Assembly: GCA_964017195.1 (NCBI GenBank)
Contig: CAXHKT010000102.1
Location: 124,001-188,000 of the forward strand
DNA from: Siderastrea radians
Lineage: Eukaryota; Cnidaria; Anthozoa; Scleractinia; Rhizangiidae
Reading direction: 5' to 3'
DNA length: 64,000 nucleotides
Part shown: piece by piece, positions 34,883 to 46,610 of the stretch
Numbering within the stretch: position 1 is the stretch's first letter
How the letters are laid out: every line of letters starts with the position of its first letter
Made by a program: the position numbers and the translations under genes
The notes under the pieces: generated by a model
What the model was told of the DNA's origin: nothing
The model's input: only the letters and a program-made list of their open reading frames with translations
Database searches by the model: none

Positions 34883-36592
34883 TCAGATTGCGCAGATAAG
34901 AACACCTTTTTGAGCCTCTGGGAATGCCCCAAAATGGGGCTTTTTCCCTAAGGATCGCACATATCGCGCTTTCTTTGTACTTTTGCACAAAAGGAATTTT
35001 TTTCGGATGGTCCCAAAGGGATTGAATGCATTTGGGAGCTTTGTGCATGCAGCGGAGAGCGCCAGTTAGCTTTTTGAGCCTTTTGGGGCCTGAGGGAAGG
35101 CCCCAAAATGGGGGTTTTTTCCACCTTATCGACAAAATCGCAGACTTTCTACACAATAAACTGTTTTTTCTGATAGCCCCGAGGGATTTGCATTATTATT
35201 GGGCCAGTGCGCAGCCTTGCGCAGACAGATTGCGCATATAAGAACACCTTTTTGAGCCTCTGGGAATGCCCCAAAATGGGTTTTTTTCCCTAAGGATCGC
35301 ACATATCGCGCTTTCTTTGTACTTTTGCACAAAAGGAATTTTTTTCGGATGGTCCCAAAGGGATTGAATGCATTTGGGAGCTTTGTGCATGCAGCGGAGA
35401 GCGCCAGTTAGCTTTTGGAGCTTTTTGGGGCCTGAGGGAAGGCCCCAAAATGGGGATTTTTTGTACCTTATCGACAAAATCAAAGACTTTCTACACAATA
35501 AACTGTTTTTTCTGATAGCCCCGAGGGATTTGCATTATTATTGGGCCAGTGCACAGCCTTGCGCAGACAGATTGCGCAGATAAGAACACCTTTTTGAGCC
35601 TCTGGGAATGCCCCAAAATGGGGTTTTTTCCCTAAAGATCGCACATATCGCGCTTTCTTTGTACTTTTGCACAAAAGGAATTTTTTTCGGATGGTCCCAA
35701 AGGGATTGAATGCATTTGGGAGCTTTGTGCATGCAGCGGAGAGCGCCAGTTAGCTTTTTGAGCTTTTTGGGGCCTGAGGGAAGGCCCCAAAATGGAGGTT
35801 TTTTCCACCTTATCGACAAAATCGCAGACTTTCTACACAATAAACTGTTTTTTCTGATAGCCCCGAGGGATTTGCATTATTATTGGGCCAGTGCGCAGCC
35901 TTGCGCAGACAGATTGCGCAAATAAGAACACTTTTTTGAGCCTCTGGGAATGCCCCAAAATGGGGTTTTTTCCCTAAGGATCGCACATATCGCGCTTTCT
36001 TTGTACTTTTGCACAAAAGGAATTTTTTTCGGATGGTCCCAAAGGGATTGAATGCATTTGGGAGCTTTGTGCATGCAGCGGAGAGCGCCAGTTAGCTTTT
36101 TGAGCTTTTTGGGGCCTGAGGGAAGGCCCCAAAATGGGGTTTTTTTCCACCTTATCGACAAAAACGCAGACTTTCTACACAATAAACTGTTTTTTCTGAT
36201 AGCCCCGAGGGATTTGCATTATTATTGGGCCAGTGCGCAGCCTTGCGCAGACAGATTGCGCAGATAAGAACACTTTTTTGAGCCTCTGGGAATGCCCCAA
36301 AATGGGGTTTTTTCCCTAAGGATCGCACATATCGCGCTTTCTTTGTACTTTTGCACAAAAGGAATTTTTTTCGGATGGTCCCAAAGGGATTGAATGCATT
36401 TGGGAGCTTTGTGCATGCAGCGGAGAGCGCCAGTTAGCTTTTTGAGCTTTTTGGGGCCTGAGGGAAGGCCCCAAAATGGGGGTTTTTTCCACCTTATCGA
36501 CAAAATCGCAGACTTTCTACACAATAAACTGTTTTTTCTGATAGCCCCGAGGGATTTGCATTATTATTGGGCCAGTGCGCAGCCTTGCGCAG
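34883..36592 (+). repeat. Variable multimer, 5-unit version, copy 2
   Basis: Another 1710-bp, five-unit copy with the same unit order as 33173-34882. After the next T mark at 36593 the pattern holds for about 1.5 units (GAGCCTTTTGG, GCATATAAG, CTTTTGGAGC to about 37135). It then gives way to consensus-type half A at 37160 instead of the GTACC type, so the last copy is a recombinant. Confidence 0.85.
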
Positions 36593-37419
36593 TCAGATTG
36601 CGCAGATAAGAACACCTTTTTGAGCCTCTGGGAATGCCCCAAAATGGGGCTTTTTCCCTAAGGATCGCACATATCGCGCTTTCTTTGTACTTTTGCACAA
36701 AAGGAATTTTTTTCGGATGGTCCCAAAGGGATTGAATGCATTTGGGAGCTTTGTGCATGCAGCGGAGAGCGCCAGTTAGCTTTTTGAGCCTTTTGGGGCC
36801 TGAGGGAAGGCCCCAAAATGGGGGTTTTTTCCACCTTATCGACAAAATCGCAGACTTTCTACACAATAAACTGTTTTTTCTGATAGCCCCGAGGGATTTG
36901 CATTATTATTGGGCCAGTGCGCAGCCTTGCGCAGACAGATTGCGCATATAAGAACACCTTTTTGAGCCTCTGGGAATGCCCCAAAATGGGGTTTTTTCCC
37001 TAAGGATCGCACATATCGCGCTTTCTTTGTACTTTTGCACAAAAGGAATTTTTTTCGGATGGTCCCAAAGGGATTGAATGCATTTGGGAGCTTTGTGCAT
37101 GCAGCGGAGAGCGCCAGTTAGCTTTTGGAGCTTTTTGGGGCCTGAGGGAAGGCCCCAAAATGGGGGTTTTTTCCACCTTATCGACAAAATCGCGGACTTT
37201 CTACACAATAAACTGTTTTTTCTGATAGCCCCGAGGGATTTGCATTATTATTGGGCCAGTGCGCAGCCTTGCGCAGACAGATTGCGCAGATAAGAACACC
37301 TTTTTGAGCCTCTGGGAATGCCCCAAAATGGGGTTTTTTCCCTAAGGATCGCACATATCGCGCTTTCTTTGTACTTTTGCACAAAAGGAATTTTTTTCGG
37401 ATGGTCCCAAAGGGATTGA

Positions 37420-39600
37420 ATGCATTTGGGAGCTTTGTGCATGCAGCCGAGAGCGCCAGTTAGCTTTTTGAGCTTTTTGGGGCCTGAGGGAAGGCCCCAA
37501 AATGGGGGTTTTTTCCACCTTATCGACAAAATCGCAGACTTTCTACACAATAAACTGTTTTTTCTGATAGCCCCGAGGGATTTGCATTATTATTGGGCCA
37601 GTGCGCAGCCTTGCGCAGACAGATTGCGCAGATAAGAACACCTTTTTGAGCCTCTGGGAATGCCCCAAAATGGGGTTTTTTCCCTAAGGATCGCACATAT
37701 CGCGCTTTCGTTGTACTTTTGCACAAAAGGAATTTTTTTCGGATGGTCCCAAAGGGATTGAATGCATTTGGGAGCTTTGTGCATGCAGCCGAGAGCGCCA
37801 GTTAGCTTTTTGAGCTTTTTGGGGCCTGAGGGAAGGCCCCAAAATGGGGGTTTTTTCCACCTTATCGACAAAATCGCAGACTTTCTACACAATAAACTGT
37901 TTTTTCTGATAGCCCCGAGGGATTTGCATTATTATTGGGCCAGTGCGCAGCCTTGCGCAGACAGATTGCGCAGATAAGAACACCTTTTTGAGCCTCTGGG
38001 AATGCCCCAAAATGGGGTTTTTTCCCTAAGGATCGCACATATCGCGCTTTCTTTGTACTTTTGCACAAAAGGAATTTTTTTCAGATGGTCCCAAAGGGAT
38101 TGAATGCATTTGGGAGCTTTGTGCATGCAGCGGAGAGCGCCAGTTAGCTTTTTGAGCTTTTTAGGGCCTGAGGGAAGGCCCCAAAATGGGGGTTTTTTCC
38201 ACCTTATCGACAAAATCGCAGACTTTCTACACAATAAACTGTTTTTTCTGATAGCCCCGAGGGATTTGCATTATTATTGGGCCAGTGCGCAGCCTTGCGC
38301 AGACAGATTGCGCAGATAAGAACACCTTTTTGAGCCTCTGGGAATGCCCCAAAATGGGGTTTTTTCCCTAAGGATCGCACATATCGCGCTTTCTTTGTAC
38401 TTTTGCACAAAAGGAATTTTTTTCGGATGGTCCCAAAGGGATTGAATGCATTTGGGAGCTTTGTGCATGCAGCGGAGAGCGCCAGTTAGCTTTTTGAGCT
38501 TTTTGGGGCCTGAGGGAAGGCCCCAAAATGGGGTTTTTTTCCACCTTATCGACAAAATCGCAGACTTTCTACACAATAAACTGTTTTTTCTGATAGCCCC
38601 GATGGATTTGCATTATTATTGGGCCAGTGCGCAGCCTTGCGCAGAGAGATTGGGCAGATAAGAACACCTTTTTGAGCCTCTGGGAATGCCCGAAAATGGG
38701 GTTTTTTCCCTAAGGATCGCACATATCGCGCTTTCTTTGTACTTTTGCACAAAAGGAATTTTTTTCGGATGGTCCCAAAGGGATTGAATGCATTTGGGAG
38801 CTTTGTGCATGCAGCGGAGAGCGCCAGTTAGCTTTTTGAGCTTTTTAGGGCCTGAGGGAAGGCCCCAAAATGGGGTTTTTTTCCACCTTATCGACAAAAT
38901 CGCAGACTTTCTACACAATAAACTGTTTTTTCTGATAGCCCCGAGGGATTTGCATTATTATTGGGCCAGTGCGCAGCCTTGCGCAGACAGATTGCGCAGA
39001 TAAGAACACCTTTTTGAGCCTCTGGGAATGCCCCAAAATGGGGTTTTTTCCCTAAGGATCGCACATATCGCGCTTTCTTTGTACTTTTGCACAAAAGGAA
39101 TTTTTTTCGGATGGTCCCAAAGGGATTGAATGCATTTGGGAGCTTTGTGCATGCAGCGGAGAGCGCCAGTTAGCTTTTTGAGCTTTTTGGGGCCTGAGGG
39201 AAGGCCCCAAAATGGGGATTTTTTCTACCTTATCGACAAAATCAAAGACTTTCTACACAATAAACTGTTTTTTCTGATAGCCCCGAGGGATTTGCATTAT
39301 TATTGGGCCAGTGCACAGCCTTGCGCAGACAGATTGCGCAGATAAGAACACCTTTTTGAGCCTCTGGGAATGCCCCAAAATGGGGTTTTTTCCCTAAAGA
39401 TCGCACATATCGCGCTTTCTTTGTACTTTTGCACAAAAGGAATTTTTTTCGGATGGTCCCAAAGGGATTGAATGCATTTGGGAGCTTTGTGCATGCAGCG
39501 GAGAGCGCCAGTTAGCTTTTTGAGCTTTTTGGGGCCTGAGGGAAGGCCCCAAAATGGAGGTTTTTTCCACCTTATCGACAAAATCGCAGACTTTCTACAC
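37420..39600 (+). repeat. Segment related to 25108-27290 (offset 36 units)
   Basis: About six units sharing rare marks with 25108-27290 at an offset of 12312 bp: GCAGCCGAGAG (37446), TTTCAGATGG with TTTTAGGGCC (38090-38164), CCCGATGG with CAGAGAGATTGGGC (38600-38655), GCCCGAAAATGG (38689), and a GGGGATTTTTTCTACC / ATCAAAG unit (39214-39246). The GCAGCCGAGAG unit is doubled here (again near 37788). T-tract and other single-base differences show this pair is older than the 3420-bp pair. Confidence 0.75.
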
Positions 39601-42548
39601 AATAAACTGTTTTTTCTGATAGCCCCGAGGGATTTGCATTATTATTGGGCCAGTGCGCAGCCTTGCGCAGACAGATTGCGCAGATAAGAACACCTTTTTG
39701 AGCCTCTGGGAATGCCCCAAAATGGGGTTTTTTCCCTAAGGATCGCACATATCGCGCTTTCTTTGTACTTTTGCACAAAAGGAATTTTTTTCGGATGGTC
39801 CCAAAGGGATTGAATGCATTTGGGAGCTTTGTGCATGCAGCGGAGAGCGCCAGTTAGCTTTTTGAGCTTTTTGGGGCCTGACGGAAGGCCCCAAAATGGG
39901 GGTTTTTTCCACCTTATCGACAAAATCGCAGACTTTCTACACAATAAGCTGTTTTTTCTGATAGCCCCGAGGGATTTGCATTATTATTGGGCCAGTGCGC
40001 AGCCCTGCGCAGACAGATTGCGCAGATAAGAACACCTTTCTGAGCCTCTGGGAATGCCCCAAAATGGGGTTTTTTCCCTAAGGATCGCACATATCGCGCT
40101 TTCTTTGTACTTTTGCACAAAAGGAATTTTTTTCGGATGGTCCCAAAGGGATTGAATGCATTTGGCAGCTTTGTGCATGCAGCGGAGAGCGCCAGTTAGC
40201 TTTTTGAGCTTTTTGGGGCTTGAGGGAAGGCCCCAAAATGGGGTTTTTTTCCACCTTATCGACAAAAACGCAGACTTTCTACACAATAAACTGTTTTTTC
40301 TGATAGCCCCGAGGGATTTGCATTATTATTGGGCCAGTGCGCAGCCTTGCGCAGACAGATTGCGCAAATAAGAACACTTTTTTGAGCCTCTGGGAATGCC
40401 CCAAAATGGGGTTTTTTCCCTAAGGATCGCACATATCGCGTTTTCTTTGTACTTTTGCACAAAAGGAATTTTTTTCGGATGGTCCCAAAGGGATTGAATG
40501 CATTTGGGAGCTTTGTGCATGCAGCGGAGAGCGCCAGTTAGCTTTTTGAGCTTTTTGGGGCCTGAGGGAAGGCCCCAAAATGGGGTTTTTTTCCACCTTA
40601 TCGACAAAAACGCAGACTTTCTACACAATAAACTGTTTTTTCTGATAGCCCCGAGGGATTTGCATTATTATTGGGCCAGTGCGCAGCCTTGCGCAGACAG
40701 ATTGCGCAGATAAGAACACTTTTTTGAGCCTCTGGGAATGCCCCAAAATGGGGTTTTTTCCCTAAGGATCGCACATATCGCGCTTTCTTTGTACTTTTGC
40801 ACAAAAGGAATTTTTTTCGGATGGTCCCAAAGGGATTGAATGCATTTGGGAGCTTTGTGCATGCAGCGGAGAGCGCCAGTTAGCTTTTTGAGCTTTCTGG
40901 GGCCTGAGGGAAGGCCCCAAAATGGGGTTTTTTCCACCTTATCGACAAAATCGCAGACTTTCTACACAATAAACTGTTTTTTCTGATAGCCCCGAGGGAT
41001 TTGCATTATTATTGGGCCAGTGCGCTGCCTTGCGCAGACAGATTGCGCAGATAAGAACACCTTTTTGAGCCTCTGGGAATGCCCAAAAATGGGGTTTTTT
41101 CCCTAAGGATCGCACATATCGCGCTTTCTTTGTACTTTTGCACAAAAGGAATTTTTTTCGGATGGTCCCAAAGGGATTGAATGCATTTGGGAGCTTTGTG
41201 CATGCAGCGGAGAGCGCCAGTTAGCTTTTTGAGCTTTTTGGGGCCTGAGGGAAGGCCCCAAAATGGGGGTTTTTTCCACCTTATCGACAAAATCGCAGAC
41301 TTTCTACACAATAAACTGTTTTTTCTGATAGCCCCGAGGGATTTGCATTATTATTGGGCCAGTGCGCAGCCTTGCGCAGACAGATTGCGCAGATAAGAAC
41401 ACCTTTTTGAGCCTCTGGGAATGCCCCAAAATGGGGTTTTTTCCCTAAGGGTCGCACATATCGCGCTTTCTTTGTACTTTTGCACAAAAGGAATTTTTTT
41501 CGGATGGTCCCAAAGGGATTGAATGCATTTGGGAGCTTTGTGCATGCAGCGGAGAGCGCCAGTTAGCTTTTTGAGCTTTTTGGGGCCTGAGGGAAGGCCA
41601 CAAAATAGGGGTTTTTTCCACCTTATCGACAAAATCGCAGACTTTCTACACAATAAACTGTTTTTTCTGATTGCCCTGAGGGTTTTGCATTATTATTGGG
41701 CCAGTGCGCAGCCTTGCGCAGACAGATTGCGCAGATAAGAACACCTTTTTGAGCCTCTGGGAATGCCCCAAAATGGGGTTTTTTCCCTTAGGATCGCACA
41801 TATCGCGCTTTCTTTGTACTTTTGCACAAAAGGAATTTTTTTCGGATGGTCCCAAAGGGATTGAATGCATTTGGGAGCTTTGTGCATGCAGCGGAGAGCG
41901 CCAGTTAGCTTTTTGAGCTTTTTAGGGCCTGAGGGAAGGCCCCAAAATGGGGGTTTTTTCCACCTTATCGACAAAATCGCAGACTTTCTACACAATAAAC
42001 TGTTTTTTCTGATAGCCCCGAGGGATTTGCATTATTATTGGGCCAGTGCGCAGCCTTGCGCAGACAGATTGCGCAGATAAGAACACCTTTTTGAGCCTCT
42101 GGGAATGCCCCAAAATGGGGTTTTTTCCCTAAGGATCGCACATATCGCGCTTTCTTTGTACTTTTGCACAAAAGGAATTTTTTTCGGATGGTCACAAAGG
42201 GATTGAATGCATTTGGGAGCTTTGTGCATGCAGCGGAGAGCGCCAGTTAGCTTTTTGAGCCTTTTGGGGCCTGAGGGAAGGCCCCAAAATGGGGGTTTTT
42301 TCCACCTTATCGACAAAATCGCAGACTTTCTACACAATAAACTGTTTTTTTCTGATAGCCCCGAGGGATTTGCATTATTATTGGGCCAGTGCGCAGCCTT
42401 GCGCAGACAGATTGCGCAGATAAGAACACCTTTTTGAGCCTCTGGGAATGCCCCAAAATGGGGTTTTTTCCCTAAGGATCGCACATATCGCGCTTTCTTT
42501 GTACTTTTGCAAAAAGGAATTTTTTTCGGATGGTCCCAAAGGGATTGA
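39600..42548 (+). repeat. Less uniform units before the first strand switch
   Basis: About 8.6 units with more private changes than in 20-39 kb: TGACGGAAGG (39880), AATAAGCTG (39945), GCCCTGCGC (40003), TTTGGCAGC (40163), GGGGCTTGAGG (40216), TGCGCTGCC (41032), AAGGGTCGC (41448), AAATAGGGG (41604), GAGGGTTTTGC (41678), CCCTTAGG (41785), and GGTCACAAAGG (42190). A unit of 341 bp precedes 41181. Neighbouring multimer patterns stop here. Lower homogeneity toward an array discontinuity is a known tendency of satellites; here it is only a visual impression. Confidence 0.6.
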
Positions 42549-42890
42549 ATGCATTTGGGAGCTTTGTGCATGCAGCGGAGAGCGCCAGTTAGCTTTTTGA
42601 GCTTTTTGGGGCCTGAGGGAAGGCCCCATAACGGCGGTTTTTTCCACCTTTTCGACAAAGTCGAAGACTTTCTACACAACAAACTGTTTTTTCTGATAGC
42701 CCCGAGGGATTTGCATTATTATTGGGCCAGTGCGCAGCCTTGCGCAGACAGATTGCGCAGATAAGAACACCTTTTTGAGCCTCTGGGAATGCCCCAAAAT
42801 GGGGTTTTTTCCCTAAGGATCGCACATATCGCGCTTTCTTTGTACTTTTGCACAAAAGGAATTTTTTTCGGATGGTCCCAAAGGGATTGA
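42549..42890 (+). repeat. Most diverged unit of block 1
   Basis: In half A this unit reads GGCCCCATAACGGCGG where consensus is GGCCCCAAAATGGGGG, then CCTTTTCGACAAAGTCGAAG and ACACAACAAACTG. That is at least seven substitutions within about 60 bp (42625-42685), far more than elsewhere. It lies one full unit before the strand switch at 43.2 kb. Confidence 0.75.
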
Positions 42891-43192
42891 ATGCATTTGG
42901 GAGCTTTGTGCATGCAGCAGAGAGCGCCAGTTAGCTTTTTGAGCTTTTTGGGGCCTGAGGGAAGGCCCCAAAATGGGGGTTTTTCCACCTTATCGACGAA
43001 ATCGCAGACTTTCTACACAATAAACTGTTTTTTTCTGATAGCCCCGAGGGATTTGCATTATTATTGGGCCAGTGCGCAGCCTTGCGCAGACAGATTGCGC
43101 AGATAAGAACACCTTTTTGAGTCTCTGGGAATGCCCCAAAATGGGGTTTTTTCCCTAAGGATCGCACATATCGCGCTTTCTTTGTACTTTTG

Positions 43193-43209
43193 CACAAAAG
43201 GACTTTGTG
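43193..43209. other. Strand-switch junction 1 (plus to minus)
   Basis: Plus-orientation sequence can be followed to the A at 43202 (end of CACAAAAGGA). From TTGTGTAG at 43205 the sequence follows the reverse complement of the unit. The two bases CT at 43203-43204 match neither side. The junction forms a small hairpin, with CACAAA at 43193-43198 pairing with TTTGTG at 43204-43209 around a 5-base loop. It also sits just downstream of the 14-bp near-palindrome CTTTTG-CA-CAAAAG that every unit carries. This is the appearance expected of a fold-back or microhomology-mediated template switch; the mechanism is inferred. Confidence 0.9.
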
Positions 43210-43479
43210 TAGAAAGTCTGCGATTTTGTCGATAAGGTGGAAAAAAACCCCATTTTGGGGCCTTCCCTCAGGCCCCAAAAAGCTCAAAAAGCTAACTGGC
43301 GCTCTCCGCTGCATGCACAAAGCTCCCAAATGCATTCAATCCCTTTGGGACCATCCGAAAAAAATTCCTTTCGTGCAAAGGTACAACGAAAGCGCGATAT
43401 GTGCGATCCTTAGGGAAAAAACCCCATTTTGGGGCATTCCCAGAGGCTCAAAAAGGTGTTCTTATCTGCGCAATCTGTC

Positions 43480-46400
43480 TGCGCAAGGCCGCGCACTGGC
43501 CCAATAATAATGCAAATCCCTCGGGGCTATCAGAAAAAACAGTTTATTGTGTAGAAAGTCTGCGATTTTGTCGATAAGGTGGAAAAAAACCCCATTTTGG
43601 GACCTTCCCTCAGGCCCCAAAAAGCTCAAAAAGCTAACTGGCGCTCTCCGCTGCATGCACAAAGCTCCCAAATGCATTCAATCCCTTTGGGACCATCCGA
43701 AAAAAATTCCTTTTGTGCAAAAGTACAAAGAAAGCGCGATATGTGCGATCCTTAGGGAAAAAACCCCATTTTGGGGCATTCCCAGAGGCTCAAAAAGGTG
43801 TTCTTATCTGCGCAATCTGTCTGCGCAAGGCTGCGCACTGGCCCAATAATAATGCAAATCCCTCGGGGCTATCAGAAAAAACAGTTTATTGTGTAGAAAG
43901 TCTGCGATTTTGTCGATAAGGTGGAAAAAAACCCCATTTTGGGGCCTTCCCTCAGGCCCCAAAAAGCTCGAAAAGCTAACTGGCGCTCTCCGCTGCATGC
44001 ACAAAGCTCCCAAATGCATTCAATCCCTTTGGGACCATCCGAAAAAAATTCCTTTTGTGCAAAAGTACAAAGAAAGCGCGATATGTGCGATCCTTAGGGA
44101 AACAACCCCATTTTAGGGCATTCCCAGAGGCTCAAAAAGGTGTTCTTATCTGCGCAATCTGTCTGCGCAAGGCTGCGCACTGGCCCAATAATAATGCAAA
44201 TCCCTCGGGGCTATCAGAAAAAACAGTTTATTGTGTAGAAAGTCTGCGACTTTGTCGATAAGGTGGAAAAAACCGCCTTTTTGGGGCCTTCCCTTAGGCC
44301 CCAAAAAGCTCAAAAAGCTAACTGGCGCTCTCCGCTGCATGCACAAAGCTCCCAAATGCATTCAATCCCTTTGGGACCATCCGAAAAAAATTCCTTTTGT
44401 GCAAAAGTACAAAGAAAGCGCGATATGTGCGATCCTTAGGGAAAAAACCCCATTTTGGGGCATTCCCAGAGGCTCAAAAAGGTGTTCTTATCTGCGCAAT
44501 CTGTCTGCGCAAGGCTGCGCACTGGCCCAATAATAATGCAAATCCCTCGGGGCTATCAGAAAAAACAATTTATTGTGTAGAAAGTCTGCGATTTTGTCGA
44601 TAAGGTGGAAAAAACCCCCATTTTGGGGCCTTCCCTCAGGCCCCAAAAAGCTCAAAAAGCTAACTGGCGCTCTCCGCTGCATGCACAAAGCTCCCAAATG
44701 CATTCAATCCCTTTGGGACCATCCGAAAAAAATTCCTTTTGTGCAAAAGTACAAAGAAAGCGCGATATGTGCGATCCTTAGGGAAAAAACCCCATTTTGG
44801 GGCATTCCCAGAGGCTCAAAAAGGTGTTCTTATCTGCGCAATCTGTCTGCGCAAGGCTGCGCACTGGCCCAATAATAATGCAAATCCCTCGGGGCTATCA
44901 GAAAAAACAGTTATTGTGTAGAAAGTCTGCGATTTTGTCGATAAGGTGGAAAAAACCCCCATTTTGGGGCCTTCCCTCAGGCCCCAAAAAGCTCAAAAAG
45001 CTAACTGGCGCTCTCCGCTGCATGCACAAAGCTCCCAAATGCATTCAATCCCTTTGGGACCATCCGAAAAAAATTCCTTTTGTGCAAAAGTACAAAGAAA
45101 GCGCGATATGTGCGATCCTTAGGGAAAAAACCCCATTTTGGGGCATTCCCAGAGGCTCAAAAAGGTGTTCTTATCTGCGCAATCTGTCTGCGCAAGGCCG
45201 CGCACTGGCCCAATAATAATGCAAATCCCTCGGGGCTATCAGAAAAAACAGTTTATTGTGTAGAAAGTCTGCGATTTTGTCGATAAGGTGGAAAAAAACC
45301 CCATTTTGGGACCTTCCCTCAGGCCCCAAAAAGCTCAAAAAGCTAACTGGCGCTCTCCGCTGCATGCACAAAGCTCCCAAATGCATTCAATGCCTTTGGG
45401 ACCATCCGAAAAAAATTCCTTTTGTGCAAAAGTACAAAGAAAGCGCGATATGTGCGATCCTTAGGGAAAAAACCCCATTTTGGGGCATTCCCAGAGGCTC
45501 AAAAAGGTGTTCTTATCTGCGCAATCTGTCTGCGCAAGGCTGCGCACTGGCCCAATAATAATGCAAATCCCTCGGGGCTATCAGAAAAAACAGTTTATTG
45601 TGTAGAAAGTCTGCGATTTTGTCGATAAGGTGGAAAAAAAACCCATTTTGGGGCCTTCCCTCAGGCCCCAAAAAGCTCGAAAAGCTAACTGGCGCTCTCC
45701 GCTGCATGCACAAAGCTCCCAAATGCATTCAATCCCTTTGGGACCATCCGAAAAAAATTCCTTTTGTGCAAAAGTACAAAGAAAGCGTGATATGTGCGAT
45801 CCTTAGGGAAACAACCCCATTTTAGGGCATTCCCAGAGGCTCAAAAAGGTGTTCTTATCTGCGCAATCTGTCTGCGCAAGGCTGCGCACTGGCCCAATAA
45901 TAATGCAAATCCCTCGGGGCTATCAGAAAAAACAGTTTATTGTGTAGAAAGTCTGCGACTTTGTCGATAAGGTGGAAAAAACCGCCTTTTTGGGGCCTTC
46001 CCTTAGGCCCCAAAAAGCTCAAAAAGCTAACTGGCGCTCTCCGCTGCATGCACAAAGCTCCCAAATGCATTCAATCCCTTTGGGACCATCCGAAAAAAAT
46101 TCCTTTTGTGCAAAAGTACAAAGAAAGCGCGATATGTGCGATCCTTAGGGAAAAAACCCCATTTTGGGGCATTCCCAGAGGCTCAAAAAGGTGTTCTTAT
46201 CTGCGCAATCTGTCTGCGCAAGGCTGCGCACTGGCCCAATAATAATGCAAATCCCTCGGGGCTATCAGAAAAAACAGTTTATTGTGTAGAAAGTCTGCGA
46301 TTTTGTCGATAAGGTGGAAAAAACCCCCATTTTGGGGCCTTCCCTCAGGCCCCAAAAAGCTCAAAAAGCTAACTGGCGCTCTCCGCTGCATGCACAAAGC

Positions 46401-46610
46401 TCCCAAATGCATTCAATCCCTTTGGGACCATCCGAAAAAAATTCCTTTTGTGCAAAAGTACAAAGAAAGCGCGATATGTGCGATCCTTAGGGAAAAAACC
46501 CCATTTTGGGGCATTCCCAGAGGCTCAAAAAGGTGTTCTTATCTGCGCAATCTGTCTGCGCAAGGCTGCGCACTGGCCCAATAATAATGCAAATCCCTCG
46601 GGGCTATCAG
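43480..46610 (-). repeat. 5-unit tandem duplication within the inverted block
   Basis: 43480-44900 matches 45189-46610 at an offset of 1709 bp: five units less one base, lost at CAGTTATTGTG near 44910. Shared marks are AAGGCCGCGC (43485 and 45194), TTTTGGGACCTTCCC, CAAAAAGCTCGAAAAGC, GAAACAACCCC with TTTTAGGGCATT, and CCGCCTTTTTGGGG with CCCTTAGGCCCC. Differences include CAATCCC against CAATGCC near 45390, GAAAGCGCG against GAAAGCGTG near 45787, and ACAATTTATTG against ACAGTTTATTG near 44571. Confidence 0.8.

Larger units (their letters stand above)
1..43202 (+). repeat. Satellite block 1, plus orientation
   Basis: About 127 head-to-tail units in the orientation used here as reference, with long T tracts on the plus strand. 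Units carry GGAATTTTTTTCGG before the landmark, almost without exception; the copy near 20630 has a C in the T tract. Copies differ from the local consensus at only a few positions, and the same variants recur in blocks, which exposes several higher-order duplications. The block ends at base 43202, inside a unit, where the sequence switches strand. Homogeneity is highest in 20-40 kb and lower in the last 3 kb before the switch. Confidence 0.95.
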
